Assembly (NCBI GenBank): GCA_041651175.1
Contig: JBAZJT010000014.1
Coordinates: forward strand, 1-64,000
DNA from: Elusimicrobiales bacterium
GTDB lineage: Bacteria; Elusimicrobiota; Elusimicrobia; Elusimicrobiales; Elusimicrobiaceae
DNA: 64,000 bases
Direction: 5' to 3'
Notes under the pieces: model-generated
Told to the model about the DNA's origin: nothing
Databases searched by the model: none
The model's input: only the letters and a program-made list of their open reading frames with translations
Position numbers and translations under genes: made by a program
Part shown: positions 52,443-59,836 of the stretch, piece by piece
How positions within the stretch are numbered: position 1 is the stretch's first letter
Layout: the number at the start of each line of letters is the position of its first letter

Positions 52443-53774
52443 TCAGGAATGCCGCTCGTGGGCGTGCCAGGTCAGGGCCAGCAGCGCCATGGCCAGTATC
52501 CCGGAGGCAAGCACCATCGCAAAGCCGCAGCCCCAGCCGTAATGCTGCACCGCCTTGCCTATGCCCAATTCCGCTATTGTCGCGCCGCCCACATAGCCGA
52601 AAAATCCGGTCAGCCCCGCCGCGGTTCCGGCGGCTTTTTTGGGAACCAGGTCCACCGCCGCCACCCCCACCAGCATCACCGGCCCGTATATGAAAAACCC
52701 CGCCGTGGCCAGCGCGCACATGTCTACGAAATAATGCCCCGGCGGGTTCAGCCAGTAAACCGCCACCGCCGCCGTTACCACCGCCATATACGCCACGCCC
52801 ACCGGGCCGCGCCTGCCGCTGAAAAACCTGTCCGTCATCCAGCCGGCCACCAGCATTCCCGGAATACCGGCGTATTCGTACACCGCAAACAGCCACCGCG
52901 CCGCCCCGCCGGAGCAGCATTTTACGCTCATAAGATAGGTGGGCGCCCAGGTAAGCACGCCGTAGCGCACCACATACACGAACAGATTTGCGAAAGCCAG
53001 TATCCACAAATTCCGGTTGTTGAGGATATGGCCCAGAAAAATCTCCTTGGCGGTCATTTCCTTTTCGCGGTCGGCCACGGCGGTTTCGGGATAATCGTTT
53101 TTGTATTCCTCTATGGCGGGCAGGCCCACCGACTGCGGCGTGTCGCGCAGGAAAACCGCTATCAGAACGCCCATGATGATTGACACTATCGCCGGCACGT
53201 AAAACAGCGAGGTCCACGCGGCGCACATCATCAGCGCCAGACTGCACAGCGGCCCCGCCAGCCCCGCGCCGACGTTATGGGCCACGTTCCATTCGGCGAA
53301 TTTGGTGCCCCGCTCCCGGTCCGAGAACCAGTGCGTCAGGATGCGCGCGCATGGCGCCCAGCCCATTCCCTGGAACCAGCCGTTGGCAAACCAGGCGCAG
53401 GCCATCGCCGGCACTGAATGCAATTGCGTGAAAAACAGGTTTATAATTCCCGACACTATCAGCCCCGTCGCCATGAAGTAGCGCGGATTTGACCGGTCCG
53501 ATACCGAGCCCATCACGAATTTGCTCACCCCGTAGGCCACCGAAAGCCCGGTGGCTATAAGCCCCACGTCGCCGGTGGTGAGCCCCAGTTCCTTTATCAT
53601 GTACGGTTTTGCTATGGAGAAATTGCTGCGCACGAAATAATAGCCCGCATAGCCGGCGAATATGGTCAGCATCATCTGCCTGCGCCAGGCGGGGTAGGTT
53701 TTGTCCGCTTCCGCGCGCGGCAGCGGGGCCGCGAATTTCGCCGGCTTGTAGACGGACAGGATTGCTGCGAGCAT
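52443..53774 (-). CDS. glpT: MFS organophosphate:phosphate antiporter, GlpT-like
   Basis: 443 aa, 12 helices. GYAGYYFVRSNFSIAKP matches the substrate-binding Arg/Lys region of GlpT/UhpT, MGSVSDRSNPRYFMA is the MFS loop motif, and ANLFVYVVRYGVLTWAPTYL carries the second substrate Arg. It exchanges glycerol 3-phosphate, or possibly a hexose phosphate, for phosphate. The divergent neighbour is a GlpA-like oxidoreductase, which favours glycerol 3-phosphate. TAGTAT ends exactly 6 nt before its ATG (leaderless). Confidence 0.82.
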   Translation of the reverse strand: MLAAILSVYKPAKFAAPLPRAEADKTYPAWRRQMMLTIFAGYAGYYFVRSNFSIAKPYMIKELGLTTGDVGLIATGLSVAYGVSKFVMGSVSDRSNPRYFMATGLIVSGIINLFFTQLHSVPAMACAWFANGWFQGMGWAPCARILTHWFSDRERGTKFAEWNVAHNVGAGLAGPLCSLALMMCAAWTSLFYVPAIVSIIMGVLIAVFLRDTPQSVGLPAIEEYKNDYPETAVADREKEMTAKEIFLGHILNNRNLWILAFANLFVYVVRYGVLTWAPTYLMSVKCCSGGAARWLFAVYEYAGIPGMLVAGWMTDRFFSGRRGPVGVAYMAVVTAAVAVYWLNPPGHYFVDMCALATAGFFIYGPVMLVGVAAVDLVPKKAAGTAAGLTGFFGYVGGATIAELGIGKAVQHYGWGCGFAMVLASGILAMALLALTWHAHERHS

Positions 53775-53823
53775 GGCGTTATACTAGCAATTTCGCGCGG
53801 CAATATGTACTATAGACGAAATT
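53775..53823. promoter_or_regulatory. Compact divergent promoter region glpT / glpA-like
   Basis: Only 49 nt separate the two ATGs. Minus strand: TAGTAT at 53786-53781, 6 nt before the glpT ATG. Plus strand: TATAGA at 53811-53816, 7 nt before ATG 53824. Neither gene has a Shine-Dalgarno sequence, so both messages should be leaderless, and their -35 regions must overlap. Confidence 0.5.
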
Positions 53824-55275
53824 ATGCAAACAACCGAAAAATACGACGCGCTTATAATCGGCGCCGGAGTAACCGGCGCCGCCATAGCGCGCGAGCTTTC
53901 CAAATACAAGCTCCGCATCCTTTTGCTGGAAAAAGAGGCGGAGCCGGCCTTCGGCGTGTCCAAGTCCAACAGCGGCATCATACACGCCGGAACCCAGAAC
54001 CCGCCCGATTCGCTAAAGGGCAGGCTGTGCGTGCAGGGCAACCGGCTTATCCGCGAAATCGCGCGGGAACTGGGCGTCCACTTCGTGGAGGTGGGCCAGC
54101 TTATCGTCGTTTTCAGCGAAAGCGACGTGCCGGAGCTTGAGAAAATCAAGCGCGAGGGCGAGGAACTGGGCATAGAAAACATGAGCATTGTCCGCCGGGA
54201 CTGGCTTGCGGTGCACGAGCCGAACCTCAGCCCGGACATCCCCGCCGCGCTTTACGTTCCCTCCGCCGGAATCATAAGCCCGTACCGCCTTGTCTATGAT
54301 TTGACCGAGAATGCCGTCAAAAACGGCGCCGTGCTGAAGACGTCCCACAAGGTAACGGGAATAAAGAGGCTCTCCGGCGGGCCGCACCGCTTTGAGGTGG
54401 AGGCAGCGGGCGACAGGTATCAGGCCCGCTTTCTTATAAACGCCGCCGGGCTGTTTGCGGACAAGGTGTCCGCGATGGCCGGGGTTGCGGATTTCAAAAT
54501 CACCCCCCGCAAGGGCGAGGAATACCTGCTGGACAAAAAGCGCGAAAACATGGCCAACCACCTTGTTTTCCCGCTGCCCACGCCGACGTCAAAAGGCATT
54601 CTGATAATAAAAACCTCCGACGGAAACCCGATGATAGGCCCCACCGCCTCGGAAACCGGCGACAGGCGCGACCTGTCCACCACCGACGAGGGGTTCCGGG
54701 AAGTGCTGGCCGGTGCGCGCAAAATGATGCCCTCCGTGGAAAAAGGCGATATCATCGCCTATTTCGCCGGGCTGCGGCCCGCGGCGGGCAAGGATTTCAT
54801 CATCCGGCACGAGAGCGCGGCTCCCGGACTGGTCAACGTGGCCGGCATACAGTCGCCGGGGCTTACCGCCGCGCCGGCGATTGCCGTCATGGTGGCCGGG
54901 CTGCTCAAAGACAACGGCCTGGTCCTGACGCCCAAAAAGAACTTTCACAGCGCGAGAGAGAAAACCACGCATCTCTTTGAAATCCCGCTGTCCAGAACGC
55001 GCGAGCTGATACAAAAAGACCCCGCCTACGGCGATATAGTCTGCCGTTGCGAAATGGTCTCCGCCAAAGAGATACGGGACGCAATCCGCCGCGGCGCGCG
55101 CACCATGGACGGCATCAAATTCCGCACCCGGGCGCAGGCCGGGCGCTGCCACGGCGGGTTCTGCACCACCCGCATCATGAAAATCATGCAGGAGGAGCTT
55201 GGCATGAACGCCGAGGAGATTACCAAGCGCGGCGAAGGCTCCGAGCTTGTGCGGGAGGAGCGCCGCCATGAATGA
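53824..55275 (+). CDS. GlpA-like FAD-dependent oxidoreductase with BFD-type [2Fe-2S] domain
   Basis: 483 aa. N-terminal FAD-binding LIIGAGVTGAAIARELSKY, a DAO-type body (SKSNSGIIHAGTQ, YFAGLRPAAGKDF), and from about 400 a BFD-like domain with CRCE ... CHGGFC cysteines. This is the plan of anaerobic glycerol-3-phosphate dehydrogenase GlpA and of a clostridial/Thermotoga-type relative found beside an NAD(FAD) oxidoreductase and DUF1667, as here. It probably oxidises glycerol 3-phosphate to dihydroxyacetone phosphate; L-2-hydroxyglutarate oxidation is the alternative. It overlaps the next gene by 8 nt. Confidence 0.8.
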   Translation: MQTTEKYDALIIGAGVTGAAIARELSKYKLRILLLEKEAEPAFGVSKSNSGIIHAGTQNPPDSLKGRLCVQGNRLIREIARELGVHFVEVGQLIVVFSESDVPELEKIKREGEELGIENMSIVRRDWLAVHEPNLSPDIPAALYVPSAGIISPYRLVYDLTENAVKNGAVLKTSHKVTGIKRLSGGPHRFEVEAAGDRYQARFLINAAGLFADKVSAMAGVADFKITPRKGEEYLLDKKRENMANHLVFPLPTPTSKGILIIKTSDGNPMIGPTASETGDRRDLSTTDEGFREVLAGARKMMPSVEKGDIIAYFAGLRPAAGKDFIIRHESAAPGLVNVAGIQSPGLTAAPAIAVMVAGLLKDNGLVLTPKKNFHSAREKTTHLFEIPLSRTRELIQKDPAYGDIVCRCEMVSAKEIRDAIRRGARTMDGIKFRTRAQAGRCHGGFCTTRIMKIMQEELGMNAEEITKRGEGSELVREERRHE

Positions 55276-56245
55276 GCGCGAACTTGTAGTGGTCGGCGGC
55301 GGCCCCGCCGGCATGGCCGCCGCGCTGGGCGCGGCGGCTGCGGGGGTAAAAGACATTCTGCTGCTGGAGCGGGACCAGCACCTGGGCGGGATACTAAACC
55401 AGTGCATTCATCCCGGTTTCGGGCTGCACCGCTTCAAGGCCGAGCTTACCGGCCCCGAATACGCGGACCGTTTTGTGAGGGAAACCCTGCAAAACCCGGC
55501 CATAGAGGTAAGCCTGCGCTCTTTCGCGGTGAAGCTGACAAACACGTTGAAGCTCTCCTATCTCAGGCCCGGCGCGCTGGAGGAGGTGAAGGCAAAAGCC
55601 GTTATCCTCGCCACCGGTTGCCGCGAGCGCACGCGCGAGATGATACCCATTTCCGGCTCGCGCCCGGCGGGGATTTATCCCGCCGGCCTCGCCCAGAAGA
55701 TGATAAACATGGAAGGCTGGATACCGGGCAGGGAGGCGGTTATCGTCGGCTCCGGCGACATAGGGCTTATAATGGCCCGGCGCATGGCGCTGGAGGGGAT
55801 GAAGGTCAAAGCCGTCATAGAAATACAGCCCAAGTCGCGCGGGCTGGCGCGCAACGTGGCGCAATGCCTGGACGATTACGGCATACCGCTTTACCTGAGC
55901 CACAAAATAGTGCGGATAGAGGGCTCAAATCGGGTGGAGCGCGTCATCGCCGCCGCCGTTGACGGCGATTTTTGTGAAAAGCCCGGAACCCGCTTTGAAA
56001 TCGCCTGCGATACCGTGCTGATATCGGTGGGACTTATCCCGGAAAACGAACTGCTGGAGATGTCCGGCGCGGAAATAGACCGCAAGACCAACGCCCCCGT
56101 GGCAAACGAGGTCAACCGCACCTCCGTGCCGGGGGTATTCGCCTGCGGCAACGCCTGCCGGGTTTACGATCTGGTGGACTGGGTTACCCGCGACAGCGAA
56201 AAAGCCGGCGCCATGGCCGCGCAGCACATCCGGGAGGGCAAATGA
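55268..56245 (+). CDS. NAD(P)/FAD-dependent disulfide-type oxidoreductase
   Basis: 325 aa. FAD motif VVGGGPAGMAAALGAAAAG at the N terminus, ATGCRERTREM, the NAD(P)-binding VIVGSGDIGLIMARRMALEG and a closing FACGNACRVYDLVD (second FAD site). The N-terminal CI-PGF region has a single Cys, not a CxxC redox pair. In the GlpA-like/DUF1667 clusters this protein is thought to pass electrons from the flavoprotein to NAD or another carrier. ATG 55268 with GGGAGGAG upstream; stop overlaps DUF1667 (ATGA). Confidence 0.8.
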   Translation: MNERELVVVGGGPAGMAAALGAAAAGVKDILLLERDQHLGGILNQCIHPGFGLHRFKAELTGPEYADRFVRETLQNPAIEVSLRSFAVKLTNTLKLSYLRPGALEEVKAKAVILATGCRERTREMIPISGSRPAGIYPAGLAQKMINMEGWIPGREAVIVGSGDIGLIMARRMALEGMKVKAVIEIQPKSRGLARNVAQCLDDYGIPLYLSHKIVRIEGSNRVERVIAAAVDGDFCEKPGTRFEIACDTVLISVGLIPENELLEMSGAEIDRKTNAPVANEVNRTSVPGVFACGNACRVYDLVDWVTRDSEKAGAMAAQHIREGK

Positions 56246-56604
56246 CCAGCAAACTGATTTGCATAGAATGCCCGCAGGGCTGCGGGATGGAGGTGTGGCT
56301 TGAGGGCGGCAAGGTGGTTTCGGTATCCGGCAACACCTGCCCGCGCGGCGACAAATACGCCCGCAGCGAGATGGAAAATCCCGTCCGCACCTTTACTTCG
56401 TCAGTGCTGGCGGAGGGGCTGGACATTAAAATGCTGCCCGTGCGCACAAGCGGCCCCATTCCGAAGGACAAATTGTTTGCCGCCATGGCCGAGGTCAAAA
56501 AAATAGTCGTCTCAAAGCCGGTGCAGGCCGGCGACGCGGTGGCGGAAAACTTCATGGGGCTGGGCGTGAATCTAACCGCCTGCCGCCCCGCCAAACCGGC
56601 CTGA
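56242..56604 (+). CDS. DUF1667 family protein
   Basis: 120 aa. The cysteines in CIECPQGCGMEVW and NTCPRGDKYARSE recall the iron-sulfur site at the start of molybdopterin oxidoreductases, and the rest is the standard DUF1667 body (PVRTFTSSV, PVRTSGPIPKDKL, NFMGLGVNL). It is always found with the two upstream oxidoreductases and is probably a third, electron-carrying subunit of a GlpABC-like complex. One transcription unit with them. Confidence 0.85.
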   Translation: MTSKLICIECPQGCGMEVWLEGGKVVSVSGNTCPRGDKYARSEMENPVRTFTSSVLAEGLDIKMLPVRTSGPIPKDKLFAAMAEVKKIVVSKPVQAGDAVAENFMGLGVNLTACRPAKPA

Positions 56605-56612
56605 GCCTGCTG

Positions 56613-56650
56613 CCCCGGTTCCCGCTGCCGGCTGCGGAAAATGGGTTCAC
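56613..56650. repeat. Dispersed intergenic repeat, copy 3
   Basis: CCCGGTTCCCGCTGCCGGCT, then GCGGAAAATGGGTT, related to 6239-6283 and 29297-29335. It fills the 42-nt gap between the convergent DUF1667 and purB genes, ending in the purB stop region. Confidence 0.5.
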
Positions 56651-58029
56651 AGCCGCGCGATTTTCGCGGACAGGCCGGTATAGGTCCTGGGGGTTAGCGA
56701 TTTAAGTTCCGTCTTGACTTCCGGCGCGGCATCCAACCCGTCTATGAAAGCCGCTATGTCCGAAAGCGATATTTTCCTGCCGCGCGAGAGGGCCTTCATC
56801 TTCTCGTAGCCGCCTTTGACGCCTTCCCGCCGCAGAATGGTCTGAATGCCCTCGGTTACAACCTCCGGCGCGTTATCAAGCATGCTTAGCGCGGCAGCTT
56901 CGCAAATCTCCGTTTTGCCCAGCCCGCGCAGCAGCGAGACATACGCTATGCGGCTGTGGGCGAAAGCCGCGCCGATATTGCGCTGCGTCGTTGAATCCGA
57001 CAAATCGCGCTGCAGCCGCGACACCGGCAGCTTCGCCGAGAAAAACGAGAACATCGCGTTGGCCATGCCTATATTGCCCTCGGCATTCTCGAAATCTATG
57101 GGGTTGACCTTCTGCGGCATGGTGGAGGAGCCAATCTCTCCCGGCGCGGCGCGCTGTGTTATCAGCCCGTCGCTTATGTAGCGCCACATGTCCTGCGAAA
57201 AGTCCAGCAGCACGGTGTTGGCGCGGCGCATGCAGTCTAAAATCTCGGCCAGACCGTCGTGCGGCTCTATCTGTGTGGTGAACAGGTTGGCTTCCAGCTT
57301 TATGCGCCGCCCGGCATTGAGCCGCGCAATGAAGCCGCGGGAAAATTCCAGCCAGTCCGTGTCCGGCAGCGCGGCATGGTGCGCGTTGTAATTTCCCGCC
57401 GCGCCGTTGAGCTTGGCCGGCAGCCGCGCCGATTCCATCTGCCGGATTTGCCGCTCCAGCCGTTCGGAAAACACGCGGAATTCCTTGCCGAAAGTGGTGG
57501 GGACCGCGCTCTGTCCGTGTGTGCGCGCAAGCAGCGGCGCGGCGGCATGCCGTCGCGCAAGCCCGGAAATTTCGCGCCGCACCGCGCGCAGCATGGGGAT
57601 TATTTCCGATTCCAGCGCGCCGCGCAGCATAAGCGCGCTGGCGATATTATTAGTGTCCTCCGAGGTGAGAGCGAAATGCACCCATTCCGACAGGCCGGAC
57701 AGCGACAGCTTTTTAAGCCTCAGCCTTATGAAATACTCCACCGCCTTGACGTCGTGGTTTGTGGCGGGAATGCCGGCATGGCCGCGCGTTTCAATTTTTT
57801 TGACCAGCGCGGCTTCCTCGCCGGAGATTGCGGCCAGCGCGGCCAGTTTTTTGCCGCCGGAGGCGGAAAGTCGCGGGGCTATGCCCGCCCCGCACAGCGC
57901 CAGCAGGTATTCCACCTCGGTCCTGACGCGGAATTTTATAAGCGCGCTTTCGCTGAAATACGCCGCCAGCGGCGCGGAATGCCGGCGGTACCGGCCGTCA
58001 ATAGGGCTTACGCAGTCCAGTTCGTTCAT
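56647..58029 (-). CDS. purB: Adenylosuccinate lyase
   Basis: 460 aa. Acts twice in purine synthesis (SAICAR to AICAR plus fumarate; adenylosuccinate to AMP plus fumarate). The N terminus MNELDCVSPIDGRYR, LARTHGQSAVPTTFGKE, EPHDGLAEILDCMRR and the signature loop GEIGSSTMPQKVNPIDFENAEG are those of the E. coli-type PurB. An in-frame ATG at 58047 exists, but ATG 58029 starts the conserved sequence and stands exactly 6 nt after TATAAT (58041-58036), predicting a leaderless message. Confidence 0.93.
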   Translation of the reverse strand: MNELDCVSPIDGRYRRHSAPLAAYFSESALIKFRVRTEVEYLLALCGAGIAPRLSASGGKKLAALAAISGEEAALVKKIETRGHAGIPATNHDVKAVEYFIRLRLKKLSLSGLSEWVHFALTSEDTNNIASALMLRGALESEIIPMLRAVRREISGLARRHAAAPLLARTHGQSAVPTTFGKEFRVFSERLERQIRQMESARLPAKLNGAAGNYNAHHAALPDTDWLEFSRGFIARLNAGRRIKLEANLFTTQIEPHDGLAEILDCMRRANTVLLDFSQDMWRYISDGLITQRAAPGEIGSSTMPQKVNPIDFENAEGNIGMANAMFSFFSAKLPVSRLQRDLSDSTTQRNIGAAFAHSRIAYVSLLRGLGKTEICEAAALSMLDNAPEVVTEGIQTILRREGVKGGYEKMKALSRGRKISLSDIAAFIDGLDAAPEVKTELKSLTPRTYTGLSAKIARL

Positions 58030-58035
58030 AACCAG

Positions 58036-58064
58036 ATTATAGCCCATTTTCCGCGAACGGACAG
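58036..58064 (-). promoter_or_regulatory. Promoter for a leaderless purB mRNA
   Basis: Minus strand: CTGTCC (58064-58059), 17-nt spacer, TATAAT (58041-58036), then 6 nt to ATG 58029. No Shine-Dalgarno sequence. The half MITE-like repeat begins 8 bp further upstream. Confidence 0.6.
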
Positions 58065-58071
58065 CGGAAGC

Positions 58072-58144
58072 GGATAATTTTGTTCGGCATTATTTCGCGC
58101 TTTTTCGCCTTGGTTCTCGCAACCAACTGAAACATTCAGGTTTA
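58072..58144 (-). repeat. Half copy of the MITE-like element
   Basis: About 73 bp whose reverse complement matches the left arm of 48246-48316 at roughly nine of ten positions, from the TAA...CCTGAATG end to ACAAAATTATCC. The TAA at its outer end is the stop codon of the adjacent minus-strand gene, exactly as at 48245-48247. Confidence 0.65.
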
Positions 58145-59836
58145 CTGCGCGGAATTTTTGCGCGCGGTTTCCAGATGGCGGGCCGCCAGCGGGAAATCCG
58201 GTTCGGCTTTGGCGGCGCGCTCCAGATACGGCAGCGATTGGGCGGGCTGGCCGCTTAAAAGCAGCGCCGTTCCCAGCGAGAAGTCCAGCCGTTTCAGCGG
58301 GGCCTTCTTTTTTTCCAGCGCGCGCAGCGCGGCCAGCGCCGTTTCATGTTTCCCAGCGGCGGAAAGGGCCTCGGCGTAAATCATGGCGGCAAAGTCCCCG
58401 CGGAAGCCCGGCGGCGGGGTTACCCTGAACACGGCCCGCTGCTCCTCCGCGTCAAGATAAATATTTCTGAAGCGGTCTTTATCAGTCAGGAAAGAAGCCG
58501 TCCTGTCCCGGACGCCGTTTTTGAAAGTTTCCCGCTCCGGCATGGATTTTATCAGCGAAACATTGTCAAAGACCACATACGCCGTCCCGCTTCTCAGCAG
58601 CCAGTCGTACCATGCGTCGGGATTGGACGTTTTGTAAAACGGATAGATTTTGCGGCCCGTGTTCACCGAATATGCCTCGGGCAGCGAGGCCATCAGATAA
58701 TCCCCGCTGCCCGTATTGGCCCTGAGCCAGGCGAAAACGCGCGGCGTGGGGATGGGATGCTTCAGTTCCATGCGCGCGTGCGCCGCGCCGGACCATGCCG
58801 CCAGCAGCGCCGCTGCGGCGGCCGCCGCCGGCGCGGCGCGGCGCGGCAGCCCCGCCAGCAGAACCGGCAGAATAAACGGAATTACCGGAACGAGATATCG
58901 TGTATCGTAATTCACCCAGACCAGATGCAGTCCCGTCATCAGAAACACATACACCGCCGCCGCGCGCAAGGCGGCGTCCGCGGATTTAAGCGCGGCATAC
59001 ATCCCCCGCACGAAAATCGCCCAGAAACCCCATACCACCGCCAGCCGAACCCAAACCGGCGCTGCGGGCCATGGGTTGGCGAAGGCCGCCTCCGGCATCC
59101 GCTGAAAATAAAACAGGATGTTCTCCTTCAATCCCGGCCAGAGTTTTGCAAAAGTTTCAGCCGCGGTTTTGCCGGAGACTATCTCGCGGAAATAACCGGC
59201 CGGGGTGTCAGAGACCAGCATATTCCGCATATACGGCGCGGCAAAAAACAGCGCGGCGAAAATCCCGTAACGCCAGCGTTCTTTTCCGTCCAGCCTGGCC
59301 GCGCAGGCCGGCGTTATCGCCAGCAGAAACAGGAACCCCTCCGGGCGTATCCAGGAGGCGAAAACGCAGAACGCCGCCAGCGCGGGCGAAAGTTTCCAGT
59401 CCGATTTTTTAAGGAAATACAGAGCCGCGACTGTCCAGGCGGTAAACAGCGGCTCCGTCATCGCGGTGTGCGAAAGCCCGATTACAAGCGGATGCAGCGC
59501 GTAAACAACAGCCGCCGCTAACCCGAAACACAAAAATGCCGCCCATACGCCCAGCAGCGTCGCCGCCGCCGAAAGCAGCTTTACCGCCGTCAGCCCGCCC
59601 AGCGCCAGAAACGGCGCTATAACCAGTGGATATCCGGGCAGCAGATTGTCTATCGGCTGCGGCTGCGGCAGAAAGCAGGTTGAATAGTTGCCGTGCAGCA
59701 AGGACTGCGCCGCCAGCACATGCCGCGCGTCGTCATTGATAAATCCCACATAACCGGAGCCGAAAGCCGCCGCACAGGCCGCCGCCGCGCAGGCCAGCAA
59801 AATCCATACCCGGTAGCGCCAAAGCCGCGCAATCAT
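58142..59836 (-). CDS. GT-C-like membrane protein with C-terminal TPR-like tail (copy B)
   Basis: 564 aa. About eleven hydrophobic helices; the first outer loop has GFINDDARHVLAAQSLL with paired Asp, as in the catalytic loop of GT39/PMT-type transferases using polyprenyl-phosphate sugars. The last 70 residues (ALRALEKKKAPLKRLDFSLG, then LPYLERAAKAEPDFPLAARHL) are TPR-like. It is a tandem duplicate of the gene just upstream, overlapping it by 4 nt. Sugar and acceptor (lipid, glycan or protein) are unknown. Its stop codon lies in the half MITE repeat. Confidence 0.6.
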   Translation of the reverse strand: MIARLWRYRVWILLACAAAACAAAFGSGYVGFINDDARHVLAAQSLLHGNYSTCFLPQPQPIDNLLPGYPLVIAPFLALGGLTAVKLLSAAATLLGVWAAFLCFGLAAAVVYALHPLVIGLSHTAMTEPLFTAWTVAALYFLKKSDWKLSPALAAFCVFASWIRPEGFLFLLAITPACAARLDGKERWRYGIFAALFFAAPYMRNMLVSDTPAGYFREIVSGKTAAETFAKLWPGLKENILFYFQRMPEAAFANPWPAAPVWVRLAVVWGFWAIFVRGMYAALKSADAALRAAAVYVFLMTGLHLVWVNYDTRYLVPVIPFILPVLLAGLPRRAAPAAAAAAALLAAWSGAAHARMELKHPIPTPRVFAWLRANTGSGDYLMASLPEAYSVNTGRKIYPFYKTSNPDAWYDWLLRSGTAYVVFDNVSLIKSMPERETFKNGVRDRTASFLTDKDRFRNIYLDAEEQRAVFRVTPPPGFRGDFAAMIYAEALSAAGKHETALAALRALEKKKAPLKRLDFSLGTALLLSGQPAQSLPYLERAAKAEPDFPLAARHLETARKNSAQ

